From Candidatus Eiseniibacteriota bacterium (GTDB taxonomy: Bacteria; Eisenbacteria; RBG-16-71-46; CAIMUX01): DNA of 6,539 nucleotides. The notes under the pieces were generated by a model, which saw nothing but the letters and a program-made list of their open reading frames with translations, did no database searches and had not been told where the DNA came from. A program made the position numbers and the translations under genes. The stretch covers positions 1-6,539 of the forward strand of contig JAGQHR010000188.1 of the NCBI GenBank assembly GCA_020431745.1, read 5' to 3'. This document shows positions 5,973 through 6,539 of the stretch, one piece after another; the stretch's first letter is position 1, and each line of letters begins with the position of its first letter.

Positions 5973-5985
5973 TCGCACACGATCC

Positions 5986-6297
5986 CTACGTCGGCGGATT
6001 GTTAGGAAATCCTTCGGACCCGGCGTCACGCGGGCGGCCGTTGCCGCGCCGAAGCGTCCGCTCGAACTCGTCGAGCACCGCCTTCTCCAGCTCGTCACGA
6101 GCAGCCTGGTTCGTGGGGTGGCAGACGTCGGTCTGTTTCTTTCCGTCGTGGCGGGTCGGCATTGCGATGAACGTCCGACGGGCCCCCTCGATCACCTTGA
6201 TGCCGCGGATGACGATCGCGTCCGAGAGCGTGACGCTCGCGAAGGCGCGTAGTTTTCCACCCGCGTGCAGGTTGATCTGAACATCGGTGATATCCAT
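5986..6297 (-). CDS. spoVG: SpoVG-family nucleic-acid-binding regulator, divergent paralog (copy 1)
   Basis: A 103-residue SpoVG protein. Conserved blocks are MDITDVQ (1-7), KLRAFASVTL (15-24), IVIRGIKVIEG (28-38), FIAMPTR (43-49) and DVCHPTN (57-63), followed by a charged helix and a Gly/Asn/Pro-rich tail from about residue 84. It resembles the second copy at roughly 40-50% identity by eye over the first 80 residues, so this is an old duplication or separate acquisition. The usual GLF before VAMPS is replaced by RTF, which alters a highly conserved turn. The start at 6297 is chosen over an in-frame ATG at 6348 because it matches the family N-terminus and has AGGGA 6 bases upstream; the earlier ATG has no binding site. 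Its target is unknown. The two copies could form homo- or heterodimers, since SpoVG is dimeric. Confidence 0.92.
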   Translation of the reverse strand: MDITDVQINLHAGGKLRAFASVTLSDAIVIRGIKVIEGARRTFIAMPTRHDGKKQTDVCHPTNQAARDELEKAVLDEFERTLRRGNGRPRDAGSEGFPNNPPT

Positions 6298-6377
6298 CTG
6301 GATTCCCTGTTGGCCGCAGCCCGGCCCGGGAGGAGCCGACCACGACATCGAAAAGGCCTAACGGCGACCATTCCTTC

Positions 6378-6393
6378 TCGATCCGGGGATCGA
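6378..6393. repeat. Inverted repeat upstream of spoVG copy 1
   Basis: TCGATCC and GGATCGA face each other across 2 bases, 81 bases before the spoVG start at 6297. It could be an operator for a dimeric regulator or, as RNA, a 6-base stem with a 4-base loop in the 5' leader. The rest of 6298-6539 shows no ORF or RNA gene I can support; a 10-base palindrome ACGTGCACGT lies at 6440-6449. Confidence 0.35.
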
Positions 6394-6539
6394 ATCCAGC
6401 GCAGCACTCATGCGCCCTGAACTTGGAGAAACCTTACGAACGTGCACGTCCGCTCGCAATCCCAAAGTCGCCGCAAGGCGCGGTGCGGAAACCCACTAAG
6501 GAATTCTCTGAGAGCAGACTAGGTGGGGTGGGTGCAGCA

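Larger units (their letters stand above)
5276..5985. other. 710-base spacer between the two spoVG genes
   Basis: No gene I can name. On the minus strand, 5673-5405 has coding-like GC-rich third positions that appear to switch frame. The first half (from ATG at 5673, beginning MEYTTRDGP) looks best in one frame, and the end (LVLEEHRLSMRSTTFLDV, stop at 5406) looks best in another, as in a decayed small gene. The first frame also runs on to 5272, where its stop overlaps the spoVG start as ATGA. The stretch 5700-5880 is noticeably more AT-rich and looks like regulatory DNA. A 6-base hairpin (5307-5312 with 5322-5327, TGGAGA/TCTCCA) lies in the spoVG leader about 30 bases before its start codon. 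Confidence 0.35.

Noticed and set aside
5738..5980. 80-codon minus-strand ORF after spoVG copy 1
   Set aside because: It spans AT-richer intergenic DNA and dense inverted repeats, has no binding site, and its composition is unlike a folded protein.
6371..6400. T-loop-like sequence (GGATCGAATCC) suggesting a tRNA
   Set aside because: The flanking bases do not form a 5-base T stem on either strand, and no acceptor, D or anticodon arm can be placed around it.

Overview
This is a high-GC bacterial window in which every gene I can support lies on the minus strand, so the genes read from high to low coordinates. The gene set (two SpoVG-family proteins, a biotin-dependent acyl-CoA carboxylase split into two genes, an HMG-CoA lyase, and a persulfide dioxygenase with rhodanese domains) fits a GC-rich diderm such as Myxococcota, Acidobacteriota or a candidate phylum like Eisenbacteria. 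That placement is an inference from gene content; the sequence carries no taxonomic marker.

Layout in the direction of transcription. Positions 6539-5986 hold an upstream region and the first spoVG (start 6297). Positions 5985-5276 are a 710-base spacer with inverted repeats, a weak promoter candidate and a possible decayed small ORF. Positions 5275-4958 hold a second spoVG. Positions 4957-4760 are a leader with a weak promoter and a strong hairpin. Positions 4759-1861 hold three genes joined by two 4-base ATGA overlaps: biotin carboxylase, biotin carboxyl carrier protein and a TauE/SafE permease. A 213-base gap with a -10-like site follows. A persulfide dioxygenase with a pseudo-rhodanese and an active rhodanese domain (1647-232) comes next, and 3 bases later an HMG-CoA lyase (228 to the window edge, truncated).

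How the genes may work together. The biotin carboxylase and carrier protein perform the biotin-carboxylation half of an acyl-CoA carboxylase. With HMG-CoA lyase nearby, the most economical reading is methylcrotonyl-CoA carboxylase of leucine catabolism, although its carboxyltransferase is not in the window. Nested between these genes is a sulfur pair resembling the CstB and TauE genes of the staphylococcal cst operon: the dioxygenase-rhodanese would oxidise low-molecular-weight persulfides, and the permease could export sulfite or another sulfur oxyanion. The permease is translationally linked to the biotin carrier gene.

The points most worth checking are a probable CTG start codon for the biotin carboxylase, the precise split of the carboxylase alpha subunit, the nested sulfur module, and the tandem divergent spoVG pair. 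I found no RNA gene, CRISPR array, transposon or U-tract terminator. Nothing here is clearly a wholly new system.
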